Assembly: GCA_021495925.1 (NCBI GenBank) | Contig: JAKEKT010000080.1 | Coordinates: 62,001 to 126,000 of the forward strand | Direction: 5' to 3' | From: Diplodia intermedia | Lineage: Eukaryota > Ascomycota > Dothideomycetes > Botryosphaeriales > Botryosphaeriaceae | DNA: 64,000 nucleotides | Shown here: positions 10,630 through 21,590 of the stretch, in pieces | Position numbering within the stretch: the first letter of the stretch is position 1 | Layout of the letters: every line of letters begins with the position of its first letter | The notes under the pieces: generated by a model | Database searches by the model: none | Seen by the model: only the letters and a program-made list of their open reading frames with translations | What the model was told of the DNA's origin: nothing | Program-made: the position numbers and the translations under genes

Positions 10630-11696
10630 ATGTCTTCTCAACCATTGACCTGGCTCATCACTGGAGCGACCTCTGGCTTCGGCCTCGCGCTCTCCCTGCG
10701 CGCTTTGCGTGCCGGTCACACCGTTTACTCGACTGTACGGCGCCGCACGGGTGATTGCTACGCAGATTCGGTCAAGGCCATCGAAGAAGCAGGCGGAAAG
10801 TGCGTCAAGTTGGACGTCAGCGACCTAGGGGCTGTACAGAAAGCCGTCGGAAGCGTATTGGACGAATGCGACGGCAAGATCGACGTATTGGTGAACAACG
10901 CGGCATACTCGCTACTAGGCGCAGTTGAAGACATGAGGTGAGCTCGAAGCGTGATCCTTACTCCAGGCACACGGGAAAAAAAAAGGAATCGACTAGAACC
11001 TGATCCAAATAGTCTCGAAGAGACCAAGCACCAGATGGACACCAACTTCTTCGGGCCTCTCTGCCTCATCCAAGCCGTGATCCCACACATGCGCGCCCGC
11101 CGCACCGGTACCATTGTCAACGTCTCCAGCGTCGCCGGCCTCTACGCGCTTCCCTCTTGTGGCCTCTACTCCGCGTCCAAGTTCGCACTCGAAGGTATGG
11201 GCCACTCTAAACAAGCAGTCCCCCATCTTCTTCATGGCACTGCCTAACGCCGGCGCATCTAGGTCTCACCGAATCCCTCGCCCTCGAGCTCACCCCTTTC
11301 GGTATTGATGTTTTGCTCGTCGAGCCGGGCGCATTCCGGACCAACTTCCTCAACTCCGGTGTGCGCACCGAAAAGGCTCTCAGCCCGGCCTACGCCGAGG
11401 CAGACCATCCTCTCGCGAAAACCTACAACCGGTTCAGACAGTACAAGGAGCAAGGACCGCCCGGTGACGCCGAGAAGGGCGCGCGGGTGATGTACGAAGC
11501 CATTGTTGGCAATGCTCGCGGCGAGCATAATGGTGAGGCGGGTGAGCTGAAGGGTAGGGTTTTGCGGTTGTTGCTGGGGAGAGATGCGGTCAGTCGGATG
11601 GAAGCGAAGATAGGGAGTTTGCAAGGCGATCTGAAAGCGATGAGAGGTGTGGCGGCAACGACGGACGCAGATGATGCGGAGCAATTCGTCTTGTAG
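10630..11696 (+). CDS. classical short-chain dehydrogenase/reductase
   Basis: Exons are 10630-10937, 11013-11194 and 11263-11696; introns are 75 and 68 bp, all in phase, giving 307 residues. The Rossmann cofactor motif TGATSGFG is at residues 11-18, and NNAA follows the fourth strand. NVSS (Ser142) and YSASK (Tyr155, Lys159) form the catalytic set. The loop VEPGAFRTNF follows. Within the SDR family it resembles the fungal group annotated as oxidoreductases acting on retinol-like or steroid-like substrates, but the sequence does not fix the substrate. NADP(H) preference is suggested by basic residues after the second strand (TVRRRTG). The start is the first ATG before the conserved strand LTWLITGATSG. 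Confidence 0.93.
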
Positions 11697-12479
11697 TTGC
11701 CATGGGGGCGGCCGTTTCAACTTATCAGCCCAAGTCCGATAGCACTTTGTTCCAGGCCTGTCAAGAATCGACTTCGACCCAGCTGGCTGTGTGTATCGAA
11801 GGCTTGAACCTGCCGTCTTCGTCGGCGGTCAGAGAGCCGTCGGTTCCAGCTTGGAGGAGGACAAATGGTCGCCAAGTAGACGGCTGTCTACCTCAATTGC
11901 TCCAAGCTTGATGGAACACGTGTTTGTTTTGCAAAGCTCAATGCTTTCAAAGGGATTTATTCGTTCTTCCATTTGAGGGCTTCATCTTGGACTGAATCGA
12001 GACGGCAGGGCGGCGACTTCCTTGCGAAGCGCTAGCATATTCTGGCCTGACAGCGTCCACCGACAGTATCTGCAGGTAATTTAGGCTCCACGACGTCCAG
12101 AGGCCAATGACTGCCGCAGACGGCCACTCACGAGCCCATAGCTCGAATTGATTAGGGAGGACTCTAGTGTCAAGGTGATGAGATGTCGCCAGTGCTTGGA
12201 GACAGTGCGCATCCTAATGAGAGACGGTAGATGTAGAAGAGCAATGCAGTGCAGCTGCAATTCCATCGAGGCAGAGAAGTGAGAAGGATCGAGTCAACAA
12301 TGCTGGAATGGAGGGGTGCGGAAGGCAGTGAGAGTGACGGCGCTTGGCGTCTTGCTTAGGGCCCGGAAGCTCGGGCCCAGCGCTTCGTGCCTTAGCCACC
12401 TCTACCATTCCATTCCACCAGCCAACTCACCATTACCTTGCCGCCAATCGCAGGGAGCGTCATCCGCGCCCCCTCCACC
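11697..12479. other. intergenic, no gene seen
   Basis: This lies between the dehydrogenase stop and the MOB gene start. It should carry the 3' UTR of the first and the promoter of the second. I see no coding signature. Confidence 0.5.
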
Positions 12480-14057
12480 ATGGCTGCCATGTCGCCATCG
12501 AGCTCGCCGCGGCTACCCAGCCCGCCGCCCATCGCCGAGGACCAGCTGGGACCCAAGTCGCCCATTGCGGAGGAGCACGCCGAGGAAGCGAAGGTCGACC
12601 AGGGCTCTGCGAGGAGGATCCGCCCGGGAACCAAGGCTCAGGACATGGCCGAGGGTCCGCCGCTGGCTGATCTCAAAGACGTGAGCTTCTCCGTGCACCT
12701 GTCTTTGCTGCCTGACCCTGCGACCTGACCCCACGGACAGATCGACTCTGCCTTCCAGCTCATGGAATATCTCAAAGCACTCCACTATTCGGCCACGCAC
12801 CCCTCCGACTCGAACACATCATGCCCCCTCGACCGTACCGCCGCCATGAAGCTTGCTGAGCCGCCGCCTGGCGTCGAGCGCGCCCTTTGGCTCTACGAGC
12901 TGTGCCGATTCCTCACCGAGCATGCCAACTCCATCCTTATCGCCCTCTTCGCCGACGATCCTCCATGCTCTGCCCAGACGTGTCCGGAGATGCGCGCCTC
13001 CGAATGGCAATACCTCTGCGCTGTCCATGATCCGCCCAAGTCGTGCTGTGCCGTCGACTACTGCTGCCATACGCTTGACTGGGCCGCCAATACCTTGACT
13101 TCGCCCAAGAACTTCCCCAGTCGCCTAGCCCTGGGCACCGAGGCCAACACCGCACATCAGCAAATACGCCAGCTCACCAACGTCTTCCGCCGCGTTTACC
13201 GCATCTTCGCCCACGCCTGGTTCCAACACAGAGACATGTTCTGGAAGGTGGAAAACAAGACGGGCCTGTACTCGTTCTTCAAGGTCGTATGTGACACATA
13301 CAACTTGATCCCGAGTGACAATTATACCATCCCGCCAGAGGCTGAGGGCATCGAGTCAACGCCAACCGAGTCGGCCCAGACCGTGCCAAAGATCCTGAAG
13401 AAGGATGACAAGGCTGAGGGCAATGCTGAAGAGCTTGATGTGGCTGGAAATGCTACGCTGGTAACCGGCAACACTACCAAGAGGCACCGGCATACGCCAT
13501 CAGCCAGCGGACACCAAATTAGTGTGATCGAGGAGAAAGAGGAGGAAGACGCATCGGCGGCAAAGGCCGCGGAGAAGGCTGCCCAGACCGCTGCTGAAGA
13601 GCTTCCCAAAGAGTCGGATGCTTCCGAGAAGCCCACCAATGTGGGCGACAGTCCGGCAGTCGAGAAGACCGAGATCCCTGACGACGCAAGTGGAAGCCCC
13701 AAAGAAGACGACGCTCCGGTCGTTGAAGTCACTGAAGCCTCTCCAGAGAAGGAGGCAGAGGTCCCGCCCAACGAAGCCGAATTCGGCGAGACTGCGTCGG
13801 AGGCGAAAGATGAAGAGAGGGCAGAGGCCAAAGTGGAAAGCGAAGACGAGCCTGAAGCACCTGAAAAGGAAGAAACGAAAGAAGAAGAGGGCGACAAGCC
13901 CGACGAGATGGCAGAACAGCCTAGGGATAAGGACAATGAGGAGGCGGACGGAGATGATGATAAGCCTGAGACGGAAAAGACTGGGGTTGATACGATGAAA
14001 CCTGACGACAGCCCGGCCGCAGATGCAGAAGAGTCCGCGAAGACAGTAGCTGATTAA
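12480..14057 (+). CDS. MOB1/phocein family protein with long acidic C-terminal tail
   Basis: Exons are 12480-12680 and 12741-14057 with a 60-bp intron, giving 505 residues. MOB proteins are adaptors for NDR/LATS-type kinases or for STRIPAK. The MOB domain spans about residues 68-275. Its zinc site is visible as CSAQTC (Cys-x4-Cys, followed by PEMRASEWQYLC) and HAWFQH (His-x4-His). The ending SFFKVVCDTYNLIP is typical of the fold. Residues from about 275 to 505 are highly acidic, low in complexity and rich in Glu, Ala, Pro and Asp, ending in ESAKTVAD. The short N-terminus is Pro/Ser-rich. The closest group is probably phocein/MOB4-like, but I cannot separate it firmly from MOB1/MOB2 by eye. 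Confidence 0.88.
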
Positions 14058-14473
14058 TTTCTACCCTGTATTATTTTAAGAAGTGGGTTAATAGCGGAAT
14101 GATATACCCAGCCTGATGGGCATGTTTTGATGATCAGCCTTTTGAGCAGCATTTCGCTTTCGCATCTCTAACGTCTAAGCTCCCGTTGCATGCTAGCAAA
14201 AGGTGAACAAGCGTTAACATTTCATCGAGACAGGAGCAGCCCATGTCCAGAGCTACTTCCCCAAAGCGGTTAAGCGTGGGCGGCCCCGGACACCTCGATC
14301 CGCCAAGCCCGCAACGCAACAGCACCAGCCAAGCAGCTGCCGCATCATCACCGTCCACCGACCGTATCGCCCAACCCGCATCGACAGAGCACCGTGTCGC
14401 AGTTTGCCCACCGCCACCCCGACCGACCCTACCGTTCATCACCGACCGACCCCGCCGCGCATCCTCCGTCAAG
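14058..14473. other. intergenic, no gene seen
   Basis: These 416 bp follow the MOB stop and precede the VMA9 start. The 3' half should contain the VMA9 promoter and leader. Confidence 0.5.
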
Positions 14474-15318
14474 ATGGCGAACGGGTAAGCCCAACCTACC
14501 AGCCGCCCACCCGCCCAGCACCGTTTCCCCATACACACTGCATCTGCTCTGTATCGTACCCTACCCATAGAATCTTCAAAAGGAACTGTGTAGGCGAAGG
14601 AGTGACGTTGCTGACACTGGCTTTGTAACTACGCAGGTGGAGCTTGATCATCGGGCTCGTCTTCATCGTCGCTTTCTCTGCCGTCTCGTGGTTTGCCAGC
14701 CCCAAGGGCGAGAATCAAACGTCAGTACACGTCTTCCATCCCATTTGCGTCCCGAATTTCACGTCCTGGGTATCGAGAGCCACCTGGGGGGCGGAAGCTA
14801 TGCCATACCGGCTTGAGACATGTGATACGGGTAGAGGGCGTCCGGACAGCTGTCTGTCAGGTAGAGGCTTGGGGAACATCCGAACCTCGCGGAGTGTCCC
14901 TGATGATCGGGTTTGCCGCTCGGAAAGGTCACAATGTCGACGAGGATACACGAACGGCCTGACTACTGGCATCCCAGAGCACTGACTGTCACATCCATAC
15001 CACTGTGGCTCTGGCTTCCTTCGCCCGATGCGCTTCTTGAATCTCCAACCCTGACTCCAAAAACCTTCCGCACACCCATGCCCCGGTCACAAGTCTCTGC
15101 TGCCCCAAAGACTCACCACTAGGTCTCGGGTACCATGTTTTAGGAAGGGAATCACTGACATGCTCTACAGAGTATGGCGCTCCTCACTCATCCTCTCGGC
15201 TTGGTCATGCTACCTGATGTGGGCCATCACCTTCCTGGCGCAGTGGCACCCGCTCATCAACCCGCGGAGGTCTGATCTGCGACCCGAGGGCGGCGACGGT
15301 CACAGCGTCATGTTCTGA
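14474..15318 (+). CDS. VMA9: V-type proton ATPase subunit e
   Basis: This small V0-sector membrane subunit of the vacuolar proton pump has three exons: 14474-14484, 14637-14720 and 15171-15318. Introns are 152 and 450 bp. The spliced product is 80 residues: MANG, then WSLIIGLVFIVAFSAVSWF (first membrane helix), ASPKGENQT, then VWRSSLILSAWSCYLMWAIT (second helix), FLAQWHPLINPRRSDLRPE and a short tail. The PKGENQTVWRSS loop and the LAQWHPLI ending are typical of subunit e. The first coding exon is only 11 bases, so gene finders may miss this gene. The 450-bp second intron is long for this window. Confidence 0.95.
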
Positions 15319-15790
15319 GGGAGCAGAAACGCACCTTCTCTCTTCGAGGAATGACGGAAAGCATGGTACAGGAGAGTACGATACGTGCCGTCTCAGTTAC
15401 AGCACACATAGAGGCATGGGGAGGCTCGACCTTGTGCCAAGGGAAGAGCGGTGAGCTGCGGGCATGATAACTCGGCGGTGAAATCGTCCAGCGAAAGCTG
15501 GGATTTGGTTTGTCATTCAGGCGTTGTCTGGTTCTGAAACCTGTAAATTCTTCTTTCCCACATGAATTCCAGCTGCGACTATGCGATATCATCAAAGTGA
15601 AATTCGAAGACAACCACTGCTCACGTGCAAATGCTATCTAACACCAGTGGCCAGACACGACCAGGCTAGATTCCATACTGTGGCCTTAGCTATTCATTAA
15701 AGAAAAGATACACGGGCAGTCTTCGAATCATCAACTCCTTGAAACGAAAATCATGGTCGTCCTGGAAATGACCGTCGCCATTATCCATCC
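15319..15790. other. convergent intergenic region
   Basis: These 472 bp hold the two 3' UTRs of VMA9 (plus) and ARV1 (minus). Nothing else was recognised. Confidence 0.5.
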
Positions 15791-17089
15791 TTATTTCCCA
15801 CCACCGCCCCAAATCAACCCCATCCACCCCCCAACCTGACTGCCGTCTCCCGCGCCCAGCCCGGCCGCGCTGCCCCTCAACCCAACACTGGCCAACACAA
15901 GCTCGCCGACAACCGCGCGCACGGCGGCGCCGGCGCCGACGAGCAGGCCCGCGCGCAGGTAGCCGCAATCCATCAGGATCTCGAGTGCGGCCACATTGTT
16001 GACGATGACGGCCCAGGATACGGCCGAAGCGGACGAGGGGAGGTCGTAGTCCCAGATGATGAGCAGCAGCGGGAAGAGCTTCGTGCACGAGGAGACGAGG
16101 AGTGCGGTGCTAAGAGGCGTTGGATGCGGGTAGGGCGGGAGGAGAGGAACGGTGTTGATGTTGTGGGTTGGCGCTGTTGTGGTTGTGGTTGTTGTTGTTG
16201 TCCCTGTGGAGGGCGAGGACGTGGTTTGGATGGATGCGAGTGTGGGTGCGGGTGCAACGGAGGAGGCGTTGGTGGATGCGGCTGAGGAGATGGAGGCGGT
16301 TGGGGTGGTGGTGCCGGAGACGGAGGGTGTAATGGTCGTCGTTGCTGGAACCGTTGTGGGAGGCGGTTGGATGGGTACCGCGGAGGAGGGGGGCGTGGTC
16401 CCACTACTGCAGTTCGTAGTGCGGAAACGTTTGGCCAGGAATGTCGGCAGCCAGATACGTGGAGGGTGTGCGCAGAGAAGACGTATAGGTAGGTGGAAGG
16501 CCAGCGTCTGCGCGGTGCAGAGGCCGAGGAAGAATATGTATTGGAGAACCAAAGGTTGTGTGGATAGTACGGAGAGAGGTTCAGCAATGGTGCCCTGGCT
16601 AAGTAAAGGGTTATCCGTAGAGAATGGCTGAGGCGCGGCTTTTTCAATGCGGGCCCACGTCAGGTAAACATCGAAAAGCAGGAGCAGGATTCCGAGTCGG
16701 ATGATGGAGGGCTGCAGAATCGGCACGTGTCAGCGTCTAGAAACACAACGTGTAGGGGAGTATGGGGACACTCACGTCAAATCGATCATCTTCCCTGCCC
16801 AAGCGGTTGAAGAGCAAATGGCGATACACCTACGCACGACGCCGATTAGCCTCCCGTCGCATCATGCTTGCGAGTCGGCTTGATCAAGACTACGGCATAC
16901 CTGCGGCTTGATCAAGACAAGGTCGATGAACAGCACGACGAAGTCATGTTCGACGTATTTGTCTCCGAACCGCTTGCATCGCGGACACTGTGTCAGACGG
17001 ACGCCCTTTCCCAACGCGCGATCGTCCGCTTTGCTATAGGTGGTGTAGAGCGTCCGCAGGGGATATCTGCACTCAATGCATATCGGCAT
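15791..17089 (-). CDS. ARV1: ARV1 lipid/sterol homeostasis protein
   Basis: ARV1 is an ER membrane protein involved in sterol distribution and GPI-anchor precursor handling. Exons are 17089-16901, 16829-16776 and 16711-15791; introns are 71 and 64 bp, in phase, giving 387 residues. The ARV1 homology domain is clear: a zinc-ribbon-like pair (Cys4/Cys7 and Cys35/Cys38), LYTTYSKADDR, DKYVEHDFVVLFIDLVLIKP and, across the intron, VYRHLLFNRLGREDDRF. Hydrophobic membrane segments follow (IIRLGILLLLFDVYLTW; YIFFLGLCTAQTLAFHLPI). Between the membrane segments there is a run of about 100 residues dominated by Thr, Ser, Pro and Ala, including nine consecutive Thr codons, which lengthens the protein relative to compact ARV1 forms. 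C-terminal hydrophobic segments (LLVSSCTKLFPLLLIIWDYD and later) follow. Confidence 0.93.
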
Positions 17090-18061
17090 GTTTGCGGCGA
17101 TAGGATGCCGTGTGGGGGCAAGCTCTTATATTGAGATTCGCAGTTTGCAGCCTTCGGGATGAGACGCGGGCGGCGGAGCGGGCATGGACGTTCAAGGAGT
17201 CATGCCGCGTTCCAGCCGCAGCGATCTTGTGGTGCGCAAATGGTGGGTGGATGAAGGGGGGTAAGCCGTCGAGCTGTTGTCGCAGCTGGGCGCAGTGAAG
17301 TCTGGTCGCCGTCCGGGGTCGTGGGCCGGTCCGAGTTACCCACCCGGCAAACGTGGGTCCACTTCCGCATGGAGAAGGAGAACAACGATCTGGCGGCCGA
17401 CCGACTCCGATCCCACAACGGTTGCATGGAGCTGCCTTCCTGTGGCCCACTGCCTGCCGCTTCTTAAGGACACATGAAGCATCCCTTTGTGGTTCAGAGC
17501 ACACCGCCTTTGGGGTTTGGGTTTGTCGTGGCAGAATCGCGCGACTTGATTGGCGAGGTTACACGCTCCGATGCGAGAGAAGCGAGTGTTCTGCCTGATT
17601 CCACCCCAAAATTGGAATAGCACCGCGAAGATAAGAGATTGCTTGAGATTCGTGAACCACGGAGGGATATGTTGGGCGCAATCCAAAATAAATTCGTGGT
17701 CATTCAAACCTCTCGTCGTTAATAAATATGTTTGTGCCATCTATGGTATTGGAAAAAGGAAATGGCCTCCCCAAACTCGCAACACAAGCTTCGTCAACCT
17801 GGGAATACTGAAACGCTCAACCGTATACAAGCGCATGCAACGAAAGTTTCATGACCAAAAGTTCTCCCGAAATCATCATGCCAGTGACCAATCTCGGAAA
17901 TGAAGTGAAATGCAAAAGCCATCCAGGCGAACCCCCCCAGACGCCGGCGGTTCTGGTGATAGCCGGTTCAAGTGAGCGTCGACATCATGGCTGCGACGAG
18001 TTTCGGGTTGGGCGGCTTAGAGCGAGACCTCACTGTTTCCACCAATCCATCAATCCGTGCT
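17090..18061. other. intergenic, no gene seen
   Basis: These 972 bp lie between the ARV1 start and the stop of the DUF8035 gene. They should contain the ARV1 promoter and the DUF8035 gene's 3' UTR. No gene was recognised. Confidence 0.5.
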
Positions 18062-19713
18062 TCAATGAGAGGATCGGACCAGGGCCAACCTACCCTTTCG
18101 ATCCTTGTCAACCCGGACCACATTTCGCTCGCGTGGCCGTTCTTCGATGATTTCGTACTCGGTCTCCCGGTACTCGCTTGGCGCAAGACGGAGATCGTCT
18201 GCTCGTCGCTCAAGCTGCAACGCCCTCCTCTCGTTTTCCAATCGCCGAATCTCGTCCTTGATCTCACGGTCACTCCGTCTCTCTGGCATCACAACAGTCA
18301 AGGGTCCACCGATGTGGTTGGACTCTTCGATGCGCTCTTCGTAAATCTCGCGTCTGGGCGGTGATACAGTCCGTACAGAACGCGGTGGAGGTGGCGGGCT
18401 GTGGTGAGAGTGGTGAGAGTAGTGAGTGTGATGGTGCGACGACGGAGGAGGCGGCGGAGGGGATAAAAAGATGGGCTCCGGGCCCGGAACTGGCGGCGGC
18501 GGCGGCGGCGGAGGCACCTCGATGATCTGGCTCATCGGCGCCGGAGGTGGGGGTGGTGGCGGGGGAAGAGGAACCTCGATCATCTTCTCCTCTTCATAGC
18601 GGTAGGTTGTGCGTTCTGGTGATCTAGTCAGACCCTAGCCAACAGCAACACCAGCTTCAACTTACTGTTATCTTCAGCCTTGTACGTTTCACTGATCTTG
18701 ATAACTTCGTCAATTTGAGGCTTCTCCAGAGCTCGCTTGACGATGATGAAATCCTCCTATCGAATAGTCAGCATGATCGAAGAGGAGCTGCATTCCGTGA
18801 CCCTCACCTCCTCTTCGAATGGATAGCCAAGCTGAATGATGGCACTTTTATGTACGAGGCGCCTGGGCATCCTCGTCTTGCCCTTCTTTCCGGGCAGCTG
18901 CGACGGCGACACCTCTCTGATCTCCTCGAAGCTTGAGCTTGAACTCTTGCTGGACGGGGCCCTGTATCTGCTCTCGCTGCGTTCGCTCCTATCGCTGCGG
19001 TGAGACTTCCGTGCGCGGCTCTTTTCTCTCCGAATCTCTACCTCTCGGTAGTCCTCACGGAAATCCGGTTCAGCATCTCTGTACCTGATCTCCTCGAAGT
19101 CATCCTCCCTATAGCGGTCCCGCGGAGGCGAGCGACGACGACGAGATGGAGATCTACGGCGGATTGGCAGAGGGATGTCGACATTTGCTGGTGGCCGCCA
19201 TTCGTCTCTGTCCTCGTGCCGGCGAAGCGGACGGCGGTCGAAAGTGTCGAGCGAAGACTGCCTGCGAAGCATGGCCGGGCGGGCCGGGCGGCGGGCGGGC
19301 GGACTCAAGCCTCTCTCGGTGACAGTTTTGCGGCGATATGGTGCGAGGGCACGGCTAGCCACCTCAGCAGGCGACGGCTCTTCGCGGTCCAGGAAGTCTG
19401 GGCGGCGACCTGGACCGCGGCGGTCGATGATCTCATCCTCATAAAAGCGGTCCCGCTCGTCGAAGCGACCGCGCGAGCTTCTAGTGTCAAGGCGGTCATC
19501 GAGGGCAACATCGGCCCTTGACCTGGGAGGGCGGGGAGGGTAGTCGTCACGCTCAGGCTCGACCCAGCGGAAGGTCTCGCGATCATCATGGGGCGGGCGA
19601 CGGCTCATGCGCTCGAACTTCTCGCGGTCCCAACGCTCGGGGCGTCGTGCCGGAGGCTCGTAATCGTCGAAGCGATCGAGAGCGCCCGTGGAGGAGCGAA
19701 AACCAAAAGCCAT
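18062..19713 (-). CDS. Arg-rich DUF8035-type fungal protein
   Basis: Exons are 19713-18808, 18756-18666 and 18615-18062; introns are 51 and 50 bp, in phase, giving 516 residues. Residues 1-250 are disordered and extremely rich in Arg, Asp and Glu, with RS-like stretches (RRRSPSRRRRSPPRDRYRED). The folded block RMPRRLVHKSAIIQLGYPFE runs on across the intron into DFIIVKRALEKPQIDEVIKI; this is what I recognise as the fungal DUF8035 domain. It is followed by two long polyproline runs, a His/Ser-rich patch and a charged helical C-terminus (SDREIKDEIRRLENERRALQ). The function is unknown. The composition suggests an RNA-associated or scaffold role, which is inference only. ATG 19713 (MAFGFRSSTG) was chosen over an in-frame upstream ATG because the preceding 34 residues look like untranslated leader. 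Confidence 0.82.
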
Positions 19714-21590
19714 GGCGAGTGCTGAGGTGTGGTGATGGAGAGGGGGAGAGCTGGCCGGGGCGGGCGGAAAGTTGGCAGCACAGGCGGGGGGGTTTAGTGG
19801 ACTTGGTCTTGACAACTGGGGCCCCGGAGGGCGGTGGAGAGCGTGTTTGAGGGTTCGTGGCTGCTGGAGCGGCGTGGGGGAAGAGGTATATCTGTCGGCA
19901 CGAAAACAACAGCCCCAAGAGTGCGCGCGGCGATGCGCGAGGGCTCGGGGTGGCTGGGGAGGTGCTGATGGACTTCAGTGGGCGACGCACGGGCCACGGC
20001 GATGACGCTGGGCAGCCACGGATGTGCAACAGAGGGCCGGCCAGTCAGTGCCAGCCGCTGCTCACTGCACCCTCGGCCTGGTCGTCGGGCGCGAACGTGC
20101 ACGCCGCCCTCCGCCCGCCTCAGCGCCGACAAGTCTTGTACGGACGCGCGCATGGCAGCCCTCAAGCGCCGTTGGGCACAAACAGAGCCCTATCGAGGCC
20201 GGTGAGCCCGCCAGGCCAACACGGCGTCTCAGTCTCCGCTGCACGGCTCGGATGTGGGCTCACTGTTGCTTGGTTCGGGCAAACGCACCCTCTCGCACGC
20301 ATGGCTATCCCAGAGTGGCCCACGACAGCAGCGCCTGGACATGACGCAGTCGCTCGGCCCATCTCGCCCTCCCGCCTCACGGAACGACTGGCAGGCCACC
20401 GCCCGCTGTCCCCACCCCACCAACGCATGCCCGTTGCTGAGACCGACATAACCTCCTCCGTATCTGCAGCCGCCGGATGCCTAGACCCTCTGGCGTGCAG
20501 GTTGCCGCCGCGAGCTGGAGTCCGCGATCCCGTCGACCTCCTGCAGGTACAGTACATATCGCTCCTCCATCGCGCCCGCCGTCGATAGGCCACGGCTCCG
20601 ATGGGTGCGGCCAGCCATGGCCTCCGCCACGGAATCAAGAGTGGGATCGAGGAGGCAGTGTGGGTGTCATTGGAGCCGAGGCCAAAGAGCGATGCGCAAA
20701 TCAAATCGACAAAAGAGCGTATTGTACGTCAGAGATCTCATGTGAGGGAGCGACGAATAGAGAGGAGACGGGGGTCTAGACGACGCAAAGTAACATTCAC
20801 CCTCCGCGCTAGAGACCAAGGGGTGAAAGAACGTACCACAGAGAACCCCGCACGCCGGAATCCCTCTCACAAGGAGTCTGCAAAGGGATGGCGTCGAGTC
20901 TTGTTAGAACCCCCAAGATGACGCGGTGGTAATCCTCCCCCCGGCTCCCCCGCCCACTTGTTGCAACTTCCGAGCACGAGCTGCACCCTCAAGAACGGCT
21001 TCTTCCAAGTATCTCAAAGCACTTGGCGAACCCGTTGGGAGAATGATGTTCTGATATCATGACACTCGAAGGCTGTTGTACATTTCAGCGCAACACCACC
21101 TTCGCCGATACCGGTACGGTCACAGTTGCGAAGGGATGTCCCTCTCGCTTTCGGCTTCTGGGGCCGGCCAACGGAAGCTACCTGCGAACGTCGGCACGGC
21201 CCGTGGAGCCTCTTTGCAACGTCCTGCTTGCCATGTAACGGCCCCAAACTCCCATATGTTTCTTGGGAGTCTGCTTGCCACGCTGATGCGGAAAATCTCT
21301 CGCTATTGTTTCCTCGTGTCTCTTTGTTGCAAGGTACTGCTGATCAGTCATGTAGATGGGCCACCTATACAGCCTATCCCTCCGATAAACAGTATACTAA
21401 GAGCCTTTCTTCCACGGTTATGAGGGTTGAGCAATTTTTAATACTGGTAGAGGGATTTCCTGTCATTTTGGAGAAGCTAGCAAGGCTAACAGCAATGGTA
21501 ATTGTCTCCTTGCTACACAAGAGAGGGATAAATATTCGTCGATACGGCGTATTCTTCAGCATTGGCATCATCTCTTCTACGTTCGTTGCT
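19714..21590. promoter_or_regulatory. 1.9-kb divergent intergenic region
   Basis: This separates the DUF8035 gene (minus) from the secreted repeat protein (plus). The left 1.1 kb is GC-rich and the right 0.6 kb more AT-rich, the latter probably being the promoter of the secreted protein gene. Open frames are present on both strands but none has a domain or plausible splicing. Confidence 0.45.

Noticed and set aside
13322..13936. Ser-rich 204-residue antisense frame
   Set aside because: It is the complement of the acidic GAG/GAA-rich tail of the MOB gene, which gives Ser/Leu/Phe codons on the other strand.
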